A stretch of DNA of 64,000 nt from Microbacterium lacticum. Its GTDB lineage: Bacteria; Actinomycetota; Actinomycetes; Actinomycetales; Microbacteriaceae. Where the stretch lies: positions 95,297 through 159,296 of the forward strand of contig NZ_VFPS01000005.1 of NCBI RefSeq assembly GCF_006716815.1, in the 5' to 3' direction. Positions 51,310 to 60,531 of this stretch are shown here, piece by piece. Position 1 is the first letter of the stretch; each line of letters opens with the position of its first letter. The notes under the pieces are model-generated. The model did no database searches, was not told the DNA's origin, and worked only from the letters and a program-made list of their open reading frames with translations. The position numbers and the translations under genes are program-made.

Positions 51310-52092
51310 TCAGTTGTACAGCATGCCGCCGTCGACCAGCAGCACCTGGCCGGTGACGTAATCCGCCTTCTCGCTCGCGAAGAACGACACGACACCCGCG
51401 ACGTCCTCGGGGGTCTCGATGCGCCCCAGCGCGATGCTGTCGACGTTCTCCTTCAGGTTCTGCCCGCGCGGCTTGCCGTTGATCTCGGAGAGCTTCTCGT
51501 CGATGAGATCCCACATGCCGGTGCCGACGATGCCGGGCGCGTACGCGTTGACGGTGATGCCCTGCGGCGCGAGCTCCTGCGCGGCGACCTGGGTGATGGC
51601 GCGCACGGCGAACTTGGAGGCCGAGTAGGCGCCGAGGATCGGGAAGCCCTTGACGGCGGCGATCGAGGCGGCGGAGACGATCTTGCCCTTGACGCCGAGT
51701 TCGGCGAACTTCGCGGCGGCGGCCTGGATGCCGAAGACGACGCTGTTCACGTTGATCGCGAAGATCTTCTCCAGCTCTTCGGGCGTGACGTCGAGGATCG
51801 GCTTGACCTGCGCGATGCCCGCGTTGTTGACGATCACGTCGAAGCCGCCCAGCTGGGCAGCCGCAGCGTCGACGGCGGACACCACGTCGTCCTTCTTCGA
51901 CACGTCGGCTGCGACGAAGATCGCCGCGCGGCCGAGCGCCTCGATCTCGGCGACGACGCCGCGCGCCTTCTCCTCCTGGAACGCCAGATCGGCGACGGCG
52001 ACGTCGAAGCCGTCCCGGGCGAGCTGGAGGGCGATCGAGCGCCCGATACCCTGACCGGCGCCGGTGACGAGTGCAACCTTCGTGGTGGACAT
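51310..52092 (-). CDS. Short-chain dehydrogenase, acetoin/diacetyl reductase type
   Basis: A 260-residue SDR. 'ALVTGAGQGIGRSIALQLARDGFDVAVADL' is the cofactor motif, 'DVIVNNAGIAQVKPI' follows, and catalytic Ser-Tyr-Lys are in 'IVSAASIAAVKGFPILGAYSASKFA'. 'PGIVGTGMWDLIDEKLSEINGKPRGQ' is characteristic of (S)-acetoin/2,3-butanediol dehydrogenases. GAGGAG precedes the ATG. No other acetoin genes are close, so the physiological substrate is inferred from family only. Confidence 0.9.
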   Translation of the reverse strand: MSTTKVALVTGAGQGIGRSIALQLARDGFDVAVADLAFQEEKARGVVAEIEALGRAAIFVAADVSKKDDVVSAVDAAAAQLGGFDVIVNNAGIAQVKPILDVTPEELEKIFAINVNSVVFGIQAAAAKFAELGVKGKIVSAASIAAVKGFPILGAYSASKFAVRAITQVAAQELAPQGITVNAYAPGIVGTGMWDLIDEKLSEINGKPRGQNLKENVDSIALGRIETPEDVAGVVSFFASEKADYVTGQVLLVDGGMLYN

Positions 52093-52273
52093 TGCGATGT
52101 GCTCCTCTTCCTGAGTGGGCGCGCCACGACGCGTGTCGCGCAGATGGACTCCGGCGCCCTTCCGACGAGGAGGTCGAAGGAGTGTCGGAGCGCCCGCGCC
52201 TCGATGGGCGGGCATCCTTCCATTCTCCACCCGGCGGCGGAAGGGGGCCCGCTCCGGTGTCCGCGCGCGGTGA

Positions 52274-52279
52274 TAGCGT
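52274..52279 (+). promoter_or_regulatory. -10 box of the leaderless YdeI-family gene
   Basis: TAGCGT ends 7 nt before the ATG at 52287, identical to the arrangement before the truncated paralog at 42128. Confidence 0.5.
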
Positions 52280-52286
52280 CGCGGCC

Positions 52287-53006
52287 ATGGACCAGGAAGA
52301 GCCCGAGGTCGTGTTCTTCGCCTCCGCGGCCGAGTTCCGCACGTGGCTCGAAGAGCATTACGAGACGGCGGCCGAGCTGTGGATGGGGCTGTATCGCAAG
52401 GGCGACCCGCGGCAGGGGCTCACCTGGGAAGACGCGGTCCCCGAGGCGCTGTGCTTCGGCTGGATCGACTCGGCGAACCGTCGCATCGACGAGTCGGCGC
52501 GACGGCAGCGCTGGACGCCCCGCGCGGCGCGGTCCAACTGGAGCGCCGTCAACATCGCGCATATCCAGCGTCTCATCGCCGAGGGCCGGATGCATCCCGC
52601 CGGCCTCGCGGCCTACGAGCGGCGCACGCCCGATCGCACGGGCGTCTACTCCTTCGAGCGGCGTGACGAGCTGGACCCGGCCGAGGCGGCGGCGCTCGCC
52701 GCCGATCCGGCCGCGCAGGCGTTCTGGGACGCCGCGATGGCGGGCTACCGGCGGGTCTGCGCCAACTGGGTGCACGGCGCGAAGCGCGCGCAGACACGCG
52801 CCGATCGCCCGGCGGCGCTCGTGGCCGACTGCGCCGCCGGGCGGCTCATCCCCTCGCAGCGCTACGGGCAGACGCCCACGTGGCTCGCGCGTGCCGCCGA
52901 GGCCGCCTCGGCCGCGGGCGAGAAGGGACAGGACACCCGCGGTGAGACAGGACGTGCCGCGCCAGGTCTCGCCGCGGGTGGCTCGACTCCTGAGGCAAGC
53001 CGCTGA
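52287..53006 (+). CDS. YdeI/OmpD-associated family protein
   Basis: A 239-residue protein: 'EVVFFASAAEFRTWLEEHYETAAELWMGLYRKGD', 'LTWEDAVPEALCFGWIDSANRRIDESARRQRWTPR', 'SNWSAVNIAHIQRLIAEGRMHPAGLAAYE'. This is the YdeI family, of unknown biochemical role, linked to antimicrobial-peptide resistance in enterics. The last 30 residues are encoded by a palindromic repeat (52934-52980) and are unlike the family. Confidence 0.88.
   Translation: MDQEEPEVVFFASAAEFRTWLEEHYETAAELWMGLYRKGDPRQGLTWEDAVPEALCFGWIDSANRRIDESARRQRWTPRAARSNWSAVNIAHIQRLIAEGRMHPAGLAAYERRTPDRTGVYSFERRDELDPAEAAALAADPAAQAFWDAAMAGYRRVCANWVHGAKRAQTRADRPAALVADCAAGRLIPSQRYGQTPTWLARAAEAASAAGEKGQDTRGETGRAAPGLAAGGSTPEASR
52934..52980. repeat. 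Palindromic repeat inside the 3' end of the YdeI-family gene
   Basis: CACCCGCGGTGAGAC and GTCTCGCCGCGGGTG form 15-bp arms with one mismatch around a 17-bp loop. It lies between the convergent YdeI and pgi genes. It probably works as a bidirectional terminator and lengthens the YdeI reading frame. Confidence 0.7.
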
Positions 53007-53014
53007 CGCGGGCG

Positions 53015-54694
53015 TCAGTCGCGGTGGGCGCGGTAGTAGTCCAGGAGCGCGCGCGTCGAGGCATCCTGCGCGTCGTACGCGGCGGCGTCGCCCTCGACGG
53101 CGGGGGCGATCTGCAGCGCGAGCTGCTTGCCGAGCTCGACGCCCCACTGATCGAACGAGTTGATGCCCCAGACCACGCCCTGCGTGAAGGTGATGTGCTC
53201 GTACAGCGCGATCAGCTCGCCGAGCACCCGCGGGGTGAGCGCGGGCGCGAAGATCGACGTGGTCGGGCGGTTGCCGGGGCAGGTCCGCGCCGCCACGAGC
53301 GCCCCGGTCGTCCCCTCGGCCTCGACCTCCTCGGCGGTCTTGCCGAACGCGAGCGCCTTGGTCTGCGCGAGGAAGTTCGCGATGAACAGGCCGTGCACAT
53401 CGCGCCCATCGTCGGTGAGCGGATAGGCGGGGTTCACGAATGCGATGAAATCGGCCGGGATGAGGCGCGTGCCCTGGTGGAGCAGCTGGTAGAACGCGTG
53501 CTGGCCGTTCGTGCCCGGCTCGCCCCAGAAGATCTCGCCGGTCTCGGTGGTGACGGGAGAGCCGTCCCAGCGCACGCGCTTGCCGTTCGACTCCATCGTG
53601 AGCTGCTGCAGGTACGCCGGGAAGCGCGACAGCTGCTGCGCGTACGGCAGCACGGCGTGCGACTGCGCACCGAGGAAGTTGGTGTACCAGACGTTCAGAA
53701 GGCCCATGACGACGGGCACATTCGAAGCGAGGGGAGTGGATGCCATGTGCTCGTCGATCGCGTGGAAACCCGCGAGGAACTCGCGGAACACGTCGGGCCC
53801 CAGCTCGATCACGAGCGACAGCCCGATCGCGGAGCCGACCGAATAGCGGCCGCCGACCCAGTCCCAGACCTCGAACGCGTTCGCCGGGTCGATGCCGAAG
53901 GCCTCGACCTTGTCGAGCGCGGTCGAGACGGCGACGAAGTGGTGGGCGACGGCATCCTTCTTCTGCGCGTCGGACCCGTCGATCGCGCCGGCGGCTTCGA
54001 GCCCCGCCCAGAGCCAGTCTCGCGCGAGGCGAGCGTTGGTCAGGGTCTCGAGCGTCGTGAAGGTCTTGGATGCCACGACGACGAGAGTCGTCTCGGGGTC
54101 GAGGTCTTTCGTCTTGTGGGCGAGGTCGAACGGGTCGATGTTGGAGACGAATCGGGCCGAGATGCCCGCGTCGGCATACGGTTCGAGGGCGGCGGAGACC
54201 ATCGCGGGGCCGAGGTGCGACCCGCCGATGCCGATGTTCACGACGGTCTTCACGGGCTTGCCGGTGATGCCGGTCCACTCGCCCGAGCGCACCCGGTCGG
54301 CGAACGCGCTCATCGCGTCGAGCACCCGCTGCACGTCGTGGTCGACCTGCTGCCCGTCGACGACGAGCGGGGGCGAGGCCCCGGGCGGGCGGCGGAGGGC
54401 GGTGTGCAGCACCGGGCGGTCCTCGGTGGTGTTGATGTGGTCGCCGCGCAGCATCGCGGCGAAGCGCTCGGCGACGCCGGTCTGCTCGGCCAGGCGCACG
54501 AGCGCGGCGACGACACGATCGTCGACGAGGTTCTTCGACAGGTCGACGTGCAGGTCGGCGAGCTCGAAGCTGAGACGGTCGACGCGCCCCGGATCGGCGG
54601 CGAACCAGCCGCGCAGATCGGGGACGAGCGCCTCGCTCAGTGCGGTGAGCTCGGTCCAGGCGGGGGTGGTGGTGGCATCGATCGGCGTGGTCAC
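53015..54694 (-). CDS. pgi: Glucose-6-phosphate isomerase
   Basis: A 559-residue glycolytic enzyme interconverting glucose-6-phosphate and fructose-6-phosphate. '[16 protein letters not shown]' and '[18 protein letters not shown]' bind the sugar phosphate. 'MESNGKRV' with '[27 protein letters not shown]' and the signature '[14 protein letters not shown]' complete the active site. The GTG at 54694 is leaderless (ACGCTA on the plus strand = TAGCGT box 6 nt upstream). Length and frame are normal. Confidence 0.96.
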   Translation of the reverse strand: MTTPIDATTTPAWTELTALSEALVPDLRGWFAADPGRVDRLSFELADLHVDLSKNLVDDRVVAALVRLAEQTGVAERFAAMLRGDHINTTEDRPVLHTALRRPPGASPPLVVDGQQVDHDVQRVLDAMSAFADRVRSGEWTGITGKPVKTVVNIGIGGSHLGPAMVSAALEPYADAGISARFVSNIDPFDLAHKTKDLDPETTLVVVASKTFTTLETLTNARLARDWLWAGLEAAGAIDGSDAQKKDAVAHHFVAVSTALDKVEAFGIDPANAFEVWDWVGGRYSVGSAIGLSLVIELGPDVFREFLAGFHAIDEHMASTPLASNVPVVMGLLNVWYTNFLGAQSHAVLPYAQQLSRFPAYLQQLTMESNGKRVRWDGSPVTTETGEIFWGEPGTNGQHAFYQLLHQGTRLIPADFIAFVNPAYPLTDDGRDVHGLFIANFLAQTKALAFGKTAEEVEAEGTTGALVAARTCPGNRPTTSIFAPALTPRVLGELIALYEHITFTQGVVWGINSFDQWGVELGKQLALQIAPAVEGDAAAYDAQDASTRALLDYYRAHRD

Positions 54695-54700
54695 GCACTA

Positions 54701-54706
54701 ACGCTA
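54701..54706 (-). promoter_or_regulatory. -10 box of leaderless pgi
   Basis: TAGCGT on the minus strand ends 6 nt before the GTG at 54694. It lies downstream of the candidate small-RNA terminator, so pgi has a promoter of its own. Confidence 0.55.
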
Positions 54707-54743
54707 GCGCGGCGCCGCCGGTGCGGACAGGGGAGGCACGGAG

Positions 54744-54902
54744 AAGGGCCGGTCGGTGTCTTCGGCCGACCGGCCCTTGCATCCCGTTGCACCAAAGGAA
54801 GCAGATGAGGAATCTGCATCGCCGGCCGCGCCGTGACGAGCGGGGGAGCTGCTGTGGAGCGGCTGCGGCGATGACTCGACTGTATAACGGCGAGGTAACG
54901 GC
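54744..54902 (-). ncRNA. Candidate small RNA, copy B (two-copy element)
   Basis: Minus-strand order: CGTTACC-n-GTTATACAGT, about 85 bases of variable sequence, the TTGGTGCAA box, then a 13-bp perfect hairpin (AAGGGCCGGTCGG arms, 54744-54778). The same modules occur at 24519-24646. The element sits 50 bp upstream of pgi, which has its own promoter. No frame on either strand is coding-like. Direction is inferred from the promoter-to-hairpin order. Confidence 0.5.
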
Positions 54903-54946
54903 GGGGGCTCGTCGCGACGGTCCCATACCGTTCGCATAGCCGACGG

Positions 54947-55837
54947 TCAGGAACGCAGCGCCACGTACCCCGCCGAGACGCTCACCGTCACCCGGTTGGC
55001 CGAGCTCGACGCGACGTCGAGGCGGTTGTCGAGCTGGCCCGCCGAGACGTCGGTCGAGACCGCGTACGCGTCGTCGGGCAGCGTGAGGTCGAGCCGGCCC
55101 GCGCTCACGTCGATCGACACCTCCTCGGGCGCGCGGCCGGTCACCGCGCCGGTCACCGCCCCGGCGCTCAGGCGCAGGTCGGCCTCGCCGACGTCGGCCA
55201 GCTCGAACGCCAGCCGCCCCGCCGAGACGTCGACGTCGGGCGATCGCGCGGTGCCGCCGAGGTCGATCGACCCCGCCGCCAGGTCGACGTCGAGCTCGCC
55301 GTACGAGCCGCTCGCCCGCAGCACGCCGGCCGACAGGGACAGGTCGGCGTCGACGGGCGTGTTCTCGAGCGCCCGTGGCAGAGTGAGCGTGGCGACGTCG
55401 GACTCGCCGAACAGCCGCCAGCCGCCCCACCAGCCCCGCTCGGTCGTGACCCGCACGGCGTCCTCGTCGCGCGTCAGCCGCCAGTCGTCGGCGCTGCCGG
55501 TCACGTCGAGGCGCACCTCGTCGCCCTCATAGACGATCGTGAGGTCGGCCGCGGCGATGTCGATGTCGAGGGTGCGGATGCCCCGGGCATCCGTCGTCAG
55601 CGTCTCGCTGCGCTGCACGGCCGCGCGCACCGCGGAGACCGCCCCACTCGTGAGCGCACCGACGATGAGCAGCACGCCGAGCACGATCGCGACGATCGCG
55701 ATCACCCGCGCCGACGTGCGCGGCCCGCCGGGTCCGCGCGCGCCGGCCGGAGTGCCGGGGCCGGCGGGGGCCTGTCCGACCGGGCCGCCGGGTCCGGCGG
55801 TCGGCGGAAGCGGCGGAGGGGTGAGGGCGGTGGTCAT
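54947..55837 (-). CDS. DUF4097-type membrane-anchored beta-helix protein
   Basis: A 296-residue protein. The N-terminus is Pro-rich and cytoplasmic, followed by one membrane helix (VIAIVAIVLGVLLIVGALTSG). The outer domain consists of degenerate repeats of an 'SAG.L..' type (VDVSAGRLAFELADV, LRLSAGAVTGAV, IDVSAGRLDLTL, TDVSAGQLDNRL), the right-handed beta-helix of DUF4097/LiaF-like proteins. It overlaps the upstream response regulator by ATGA, forming a kinase-regulator-DUF4097 operon like LiaFSR-type cell-envelope stress modules (inference). Confidence 0.85.
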   Translation of the reverse strand: MTTALTPPPLPPTAGPGGPVGQAPAGPGTPAGARGPGGPRTSARVIAIVAIVLGVLLIVGALTSGAVSAVRAAVQRSETLTTDARGIRTLDIDIAAADLTIVYEGDEVRLDVTGSADDWRLTRDEDAVRVTTERGWWGGWRLFGESDVATLTLPRALENTPVDADLSLSAGVLRASGSYGELDVDLAAGSIDLGGTARSPDVDVSAGRLAFELADVGEADLRLSAGAVTGAVTGRAPEEVSIDVSAGRLDLTLPDDAYAVSTDVSAGQLDNRLDVASSSANRVTVSVSAGYVALRS

Positions 55838-56526
55838 CGCGGGGCTCCGTTCTGGGGCGCGCCGGTGGCGCGGGAATTCTGGTCGTGCCCGAGGTGCACG
55901 AGGGCGGCGAGTACGCGCCGGTTGCCGTGCTCGTCCTGCTCGAGGTCGAGCTTCTGGAAGAGCGAGGTGATGTGCTTCTCGACGCTCGCCTCGGTGATGA
56001 ACAGGGTCTGCGCGATCGCCTGATTGCTCTTGCCCTCGGCGATGAGCGCGAGCACGGTGCCCTCGCGGTCGGTGAGGCGCGCCATCCGCTCGTCGCGGGC
56101 GCGCCGGGTGAGCAGCTGCGCCACGACCTCGGGGTCGAGCACCGTCGCGCCCGCCCCGATGCGGTCGACCGCGTCGAGGAAGTCGCGCACGTCGGCGACG
56201 CGGTCTTTCAGCAGATAGCCGAGCGCCGCCGACTGGCCGGTGATGAGCTCGCTCGCGTACCGCTCCTCGACGTACTGGCTGAGCACGAGCACGGGAAGGC
56301 CCGGATGCGCGGCCCGGAGCGCCAGCGCCGCACGGACGCCCTCGTCGGTATACGTGGGCGGCAGTCGCACGTCGAGGATGCACAGCTCGGGGCCTGCCGC
56401 CTCGACGGCGCCGGGCAGGTCGGCGGCGTCGGGGAGCGCCGCGACCACCTCGTGACCGGCGTCGTCGAGGAGGCGGACGAGCCCCTCCCGCAGCAGCGCG
56501 GAGTCTTCGCAGATCAGGATGCGCAC
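55834..56526 (-). CDS. NarL/LuxR-family response regulator
   Basis: A 230-residue regulator. The receiver domain begins 'RILICEDSALLREGLVRLLDDAG', with phosphoacceptor D in 'ELCILDVRLPPTYTDEG' and K in 'GYLLKDRVADV'. The LuxR helix-turn-helix is 'LTDREGTVLALIAEGKSNQAIAQTLFITEASVEKHITSLFQKL'. The GTG at 56526 lies inside the kinase 3' end. Partner kinase upstream, DUF4097 target downstream. Confidence 0.92.
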   Translation of the reverse strand: MRILICEDSALLREGLVRLLDDAGHEVVAALPDAADLPGAVEAAGPELCILDVRLPPTYTDEGVRAALALRAAHPGLPVLVLSQYVEERYASELITGQSAALGYLLKDRVADVRDFLDAVDRIGAGATVLDPEVVAQLLTRRARDERMARLTDREGTVLALIAEGKSNQAIAQTLFITEASVEKHITSLFQKLDLEQDEHGNRRVLAALVHLGHDQNSRATGAPQNGAPR

Positions 56527-57915
56527 GGGACGCTCACCTCCAGAGTCGTCGGTCCGCCGGCGGGGCTGTCGAGCCGGCTCGCGCCGCCCGCCGCCGTGAT
56601 GCGGTTCGCGATGCCGTCGAGTCCGCCGCCGGGGAGCACACGCGCCCCGCCGACACCGTTGTCCTCGACGCGCGCCCACAGGGTGGGGCGGCCGCCGACG
56701 GCCGCGTCGTCTCGCAGCCGCACGACGACGCGCACCTCGCCGGCACGGGAGTGCTTCGCGGCGTTCGTGAGCGCTTCGGCGATCGCGAAGTAGACGGCGG
56801 CCTCGGCGGTGCGGCTGCACCGGCCGCCCGGCGGCAGCCGCACCGCCGAGCAGCACGGGGACGTGCGAGCGCGCCGCCAGGGCGCTGAGCGCGGCATCCA
56901 ACCCCCGGTCGTCGAGGACGGACGCATGGATGCCTCGGGCCAGCTGCCGCAGCTCGGTGATCGCTGCCTTCGTCGAGGTGTGCGCCTCGTCGATGAGCGC
57001 CTGGGCGGCGGTGGGGTCGTCGTCGATCTTCTGCTGCGCGAGGCCCAGGGTCATCGCGACCGAGACGAGCCGGGGCTGCACGCCGTCGTGCAGGTCGCGC
57101 TCGATGCGGGTGCGTTCGACCTCGCCGGCGCGCACGGCGCTCTCCCGCTGCGTGCCGGCCTCGCGCGCCTGCTCGACGAGCTGGGCTTCACGGTTCGGCA
57201 CGAGGATCGCCCGCGTCAGCACGCCGTGGAGCACGGCGATGCCGGCGAGCAGGGCGGCGCAGACGATGAGGCCGAGGACGCCGACCAGCAGCGCCCACTC
57301 GACGGCGACGTGGAGGCCCGTGACCGGCACGCGCACGGTGTCGCCGCCGAGGAGCGGGGCGAACAGCAGCACGAGGCTCGAGGCGAGCCCGCCGACCAGC
57401 GGCAGCACGAACAGGCCGAGGATGGTCGAGACCGCGGCCGACGCGATGCCGCGCCACATCGGGCCGTCGGTGAACTGGTCCCAGACGCTGCGCAGCCACC
57501 CGGCGAACCCGGGGCGGTCGCGGCGACGCGCGCGCAGGGCGGGCAGGCCGTACCGATAGAGACCCTCGACCCGCTCGTACTCGAGCCACGCGGTCGCGTA
57601 GAGCGCGTAGACGAAGGCGAGGAGGAACAGCAGTCCGATGCCGAACAGCAGCACGAGGCTGATGCCGAGGCTCAGCAGCGTGGCGAGCACACCGAAGATC
57701 ACCGAGCCCACGACGCCGACCGCGGCCAGCTGGGCGAGCGCGCCCAGGGCGCGCGCCGTGCGCCCGCGCCGCGACCGCGTGGACGGAGAGGTGGTCGCCG
57801 GGCCTGCCGGTCCGGCGGCTGTCCCTACAGCCGGTGGGACGGGCGTCGCGGAGGGCGCCGGAGCGGCCTCGGAGGTGGCCGCGGGGAGGGGCGCGGGAAT
57901 GCTCGCGGTGGTCAT
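56514..57915 (-). pseudogene. NarL-type sensor histidine kinase with one frameshift
   Basis: From the ATG at 57915: a Pro/Ala leader, then membrane segments 'LAAVGVVGSVIFGVLATLL', 'LLFGIGLLFLLAFVYAL', 'ILGLFVLPLVGGLASSLVLLF' and 'WALLVGVLGLIVCAALLAG'. HisKA_3 follows with phosphorylated His in 'RTRIERDLHDGVQPRLVSVAMTL'. The frame breaks near 56840, then continues in the next frame as 'CSRTAEAAVYFAIAEALTNAAKHSRAGEVRVVVRL' and 'VEDNGVGG' (ATP-binding N and G1 boxes) to the stop at 56514. One indel separates the halves; either the gene is dead or the base is a sequence error. Confidence 0.88.
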
Positions 57916-58011
57916 GGCTCCTACGGTAGGGGCGGCCCACGCACGGGCACACGGGTGCCAGCCGGTGGAATCGGATTCGGGATAACCCCCGGCCCGCGGG
58001 AGGATGGAGGG

Positions 58012-58824
58012 GTGAGCGCCCCCGACATCCGCCTGATCGCCGTCGACATGGACGGCACGCTGCTGCGCCCCGACGGCTCCATCCCCGAAGGTCTGTGGAG
58101 CCTCCTCGACCGAATGCAGGAGCGCGGCGTCGCGTTCGCCCCCGCGAGCGGCCGTCAGCTGGCGACCCTCCAGCGCATGTTCGCCGGAGTGGAGGGCGAG
58201 CTCGACTACATCGCGGAGAACGGCGCGTACGTCGTGCGGGGCGACGAGGAGGTGAGCTCCGACGCCGTGGATGCCCGTTTCGCGGCATCCGTCGTCGCGC
58301 GCCTACGCGCCCACGTCGCCGCCGGAACGCTCCGCGCCGGAATCGTCGTCTGCGGCAAGCGGTCGGCCTACATCGAGGAGACCCACCCGGAGTTCCTCGC
58401 CGAGGTGCAGAAGTATTACGCGCGCCTCGAGATCGTGGACGACCTCGACGCCGTCGACGACCAGGTGCTCAAGCTCGCGATCTACGACTTCGACGGCGGC
58501 GAGGAGCACACCGCCGTCGCCTTCGCCGATCTCCGCGAGACCCATCAGGTCGTCGTCTCGGGGCTGCACTGGGTCGACATCATGAACGCCACGGTGAACA
58601 AGGGCGTGGCCCTCCGGAACCTCCAGGCGGCCCTCGGGGTCACCCCCGCCCAGACCGCGGCCTTCGGCGACTACCTCAACGATCTCGAGCTGCTGCAGGC
58701 GGCCGACTGGTCCTACGCCATGGCCGACGCGCACCCCGACGTCGCGGCGGTCGCCCGCCACCGCGCGCCCTCGAACGCCGACGCGGGCGTGGTCACCGTC
58801 ATCGAGGGGCTGCTCGGCGACTGA
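58012..58824 (+). CDS. HAD-superfamily phosphatase, Cof type
   Basis: A 270-residue hydrolase. The nucleophile motif is 'LIAVDMDGTLLRPDGSIPEG', motif II is in 'FAPASGRQLATLQRMF', and motif IV is 'AAFGDYLNDLELLQAADWSYAMADAHPDV'. The C2B cap lies between. Cof-type HADs dephosphorylate sugar phosphates, pyridoxal phosphate or FMN; specificity cannot be assigned. GGAGG precedes the GTG. Confidence 0.9.
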   Translation: MSAPDIRLIAVDMDGTLLRPDGSIPEGLWSLLDRMQERGVAFAPASGRQLATLQRMFAGVEGELDYIAENGAYVVRGDEEVSSDAVDARFAASVVARLRAHVAAGTLRAGIVVCGKRSAYIEETHPEFLAEVQKYYARLEIVDDLDAVDDQVLKLAIYDFDGGEEHTAVAFADLRETHQVVVSGLHWVDIMNATVNKGVALRNLQAALGVTPAQTAAFGDYLNDLELLQAADWSYAMADAHPDVAAVARHRAPSNADAGVVTVIEGLLGD

Positions 58825-58866
58825 ACCCGCGCGCGTCGGGTAGACCCCCGGCGCCTCCCGCGGGCG

Positions 58867-58872
58867 TAGCGT
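58867..58872 (+). promoter_or_regulatory. -10 box of the leaderless aldo/keto reductase gene
   Basis: TAGCGT ends 7 nt before the ATG at 58880. Confidence 0.5.
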
Positions 58873-58879
58873 GGATGCC

Positions 58880-59710
58880 ATGGTCACGATTCCCACGGTC
58901 ACTCTGAACGACGGCACCACCTTCCCCCAGCTCGGATTCGGCACCTACAAGCTGACCGGCGACGACGGCATCGCCGCGATCGGCTCGGCGATCGAGAACG
59001 GCTACCGGCTGCTCGACTCGGCCGTCAACTACGGCAACGAGCAGGAGGTCGGCGAGGCGGTGCGGCGCAGCGGCATCCGCGACGAGCTGATCGTCACGAC
59101 GAAGGTGCCCGGCCGCGAGCACGGCTACGAGGAGACGATCCACTCGGCGCACGCGTCGCTCGACCGCCTCGGGCTGGACCGCATCGACCTCTACCTCATC
59201 CACTGGCCGAACCCGTCGGTCGATCGCTACGTCGAGACCTTCCGCGCCATGATCGACCTCCGCGAGAAGGGCCTCGTCGGCTCCGTCGGCGTCTCGAACT
59301 TCACCGAGGCGATGCTCACCCGCCTCATCGACGAGACCGGTGTCACCCCGGCCGTCAACCAGGTCGAGATGCACCCCTACTTCCCGCAGCAGGCGCTGCG
59401 CGCCTTCCACGCGAGCCACGGCATCCGCACCGAGAGCTGGAGCCCGCTCGCGCGCCGCAGCGAGCTGCTCTCGGAGCAGGTCATCGCCGACGTGGCATCC
59501 GCGCACGGGGTGACGCCCACGCAGGCGGTGCTGCGCTGGCACACCCAGCTCGGCTCGACGCCCATCCCCAAGTCGGCGACGCCGGAGCGTCAGGTCGAGA
59601 ACGCCGACATCTTCGGGTTCACGCTGACCGATGACGAGGTGCGGGCGATCTCGGGCCTCGAGCGCGGCCGGCTCTGGGGCGGCGACCCCGACACGCACGA
59701 AGAGATGTGA
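58880..59710 (+). CDS. Aldo/keto reductase
   Basis: A 276-residue NADPH-dependent carbonyl reductase. The catalytic tetrad is D in 'YRLLDSAVNYGNEQEVG', Y in the same segment, K in 'IVTTKVPGREHG' and H in 'LYLIHWPNPS'. The cofactor segment is 'TPIPKSATPERQVENADIFGFTLTDDEV'. Length and frame are normal for the AKR5/2,5-diketogluconate-reductase-like group. Substrate unknown. Confidence 0.93.
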   Translation: MVTIPTVTLNDGTTFPQLGFGTYKLTGDDGIAAIGSAIENGYRLLDSAVNYGNEQEVGEAVRRSGIRDELIVTTKVPGREHGYEETIHSAHASLDRLGLDRIDLYLIHWPNPSVDRYVETFRAMIDLREKGLVGSVGVSNFTEAMLTRLIDETGVTPAVNQVEMHPYFPQQALRAFHASHGIRTESWSPLARRSELLSEQVIADVASAHGVTPTQAVLRWHTQLGSTPIPKSATPERQVENADIFGFTLTDDEVRAISGLERGRLWGGDPDTHEEM

Positions 59711-59894
59711 CGCGGGCCGCCGGGCGGGCGGGTCGTGTGGCGCCGCCGCCGGCGGTATGCGCGGCCGCGCAGGCGGGCCATCCGACTCGGGCTACTACGG
59801 CTGCCCGGGCGGGTCAATCCCCCTGACGGCGGCCGGTGCGGAGCTTACGGTGGCCGCAGACGCGGCCGCGCGGCCGCGAGAAGCGGAGGGCGCG

Positions 59895-60080
59895 ATGAGC
59901 GACCAGACTTTCGAGCAGCCGGCGGATGCCCCGGACTCGGACGACACCGAGGTGACCACGGAGCCCGGCGGGCTCGGCGACGACGGCACGATCCCGCCCG
60001 ACCCCGACGGCGTGGCCGCCGGGCACACCGGCGAGGCCTCTACGTTCGAGCCGGAAGAGGACGAGGCCGCGCCCGCGTGA
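59895..60080 (+). CDS. Small acidic protein of unknown function
   Basis: A 61-residue protein rich in Asp, Glu, Pro and Gly (SDQTFEQPADAPDSDDTEVT ... FEPEEDEAAPA). GCGGAGGG precedes the ATG. It is probably disordered. No family motif. The end is convergent with and overlaps the Pr6Pr remnant. Confidence 0.65.
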   Translation: MSDQTFEQPADAPDSDDTEVTTEPGGLGDDGTIPPDPDGVAAGHTGEASTFEPEEDEAAPA

Positions 60081-60531
60081 GCAGGCGGTCGAGGCCGTAA
60101 TAGACGTAGCCGACACCGATGAGGGCCACGGTGAGGCCGGCGATCCACGCGATGACGCCGCCGACGCCGTTCACCGAGGCATCCATGAACGGGTACGGCA
60201 CGGTCGTTCCGCCGCCGAAGCGGCCGCCCGCCGAACTGTAGGTGAAGGCGAACGCGAGATACGCGTAGGGGATCAGCGCCCAGAGGAGGGGGTCGTACGG
60301 CTTGATGGCGCCCTTCGGGATGAACAGCAGCCAGTCGACGATGACGAGTGCGGGCGTGATGATGTGCACGAGGTTGTCGGTGAGCGTGAACGGTTGATAC
60401 GCGCCGGGCTGGGTGAACAGTGACGGCGCCAGCACGAAGAGGTAGATGAGCATCGTGACGGTGATCGCAGGCCCGACACCCGCGCGATCCCGAGCAGGAT
60501 GACGAAGGAGGCGACGGCCCGGTAGGGGAAC
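60040..60531 (-). pseudogene. Pr6Pr-family membrane protein, deleted and without a start
   Basis: Two parts are visible: 'FPYRAVASFVILLGIAR' (first helix), then in another frame 'VGPAITVTMLIYLFVLAPSLF', 'TDNLVHIITPALVIVDWLLFIPKG', 'LLWALIPYAYLAFAFTYSSAGG' and 'ASVNGVGGVIAWIAGLTVALIGVGYVYYGLDRLL'. This is the Pr6Pr (FAR-17a-like) family. About 50 residues are missing between helix 1 and the rest. The start is replaced by the end of the siderophore-interacting protein frame. Confidence 0.78.

Noticed and set aside
51834..55430. A 1198-residue open frame on the minus strand across pgi
   Set aside because: It is another GC-driven shadow frame, in a different frame from pgi, SDR and DUF4097, with Arg/Ala/Gly composition and no motifs.
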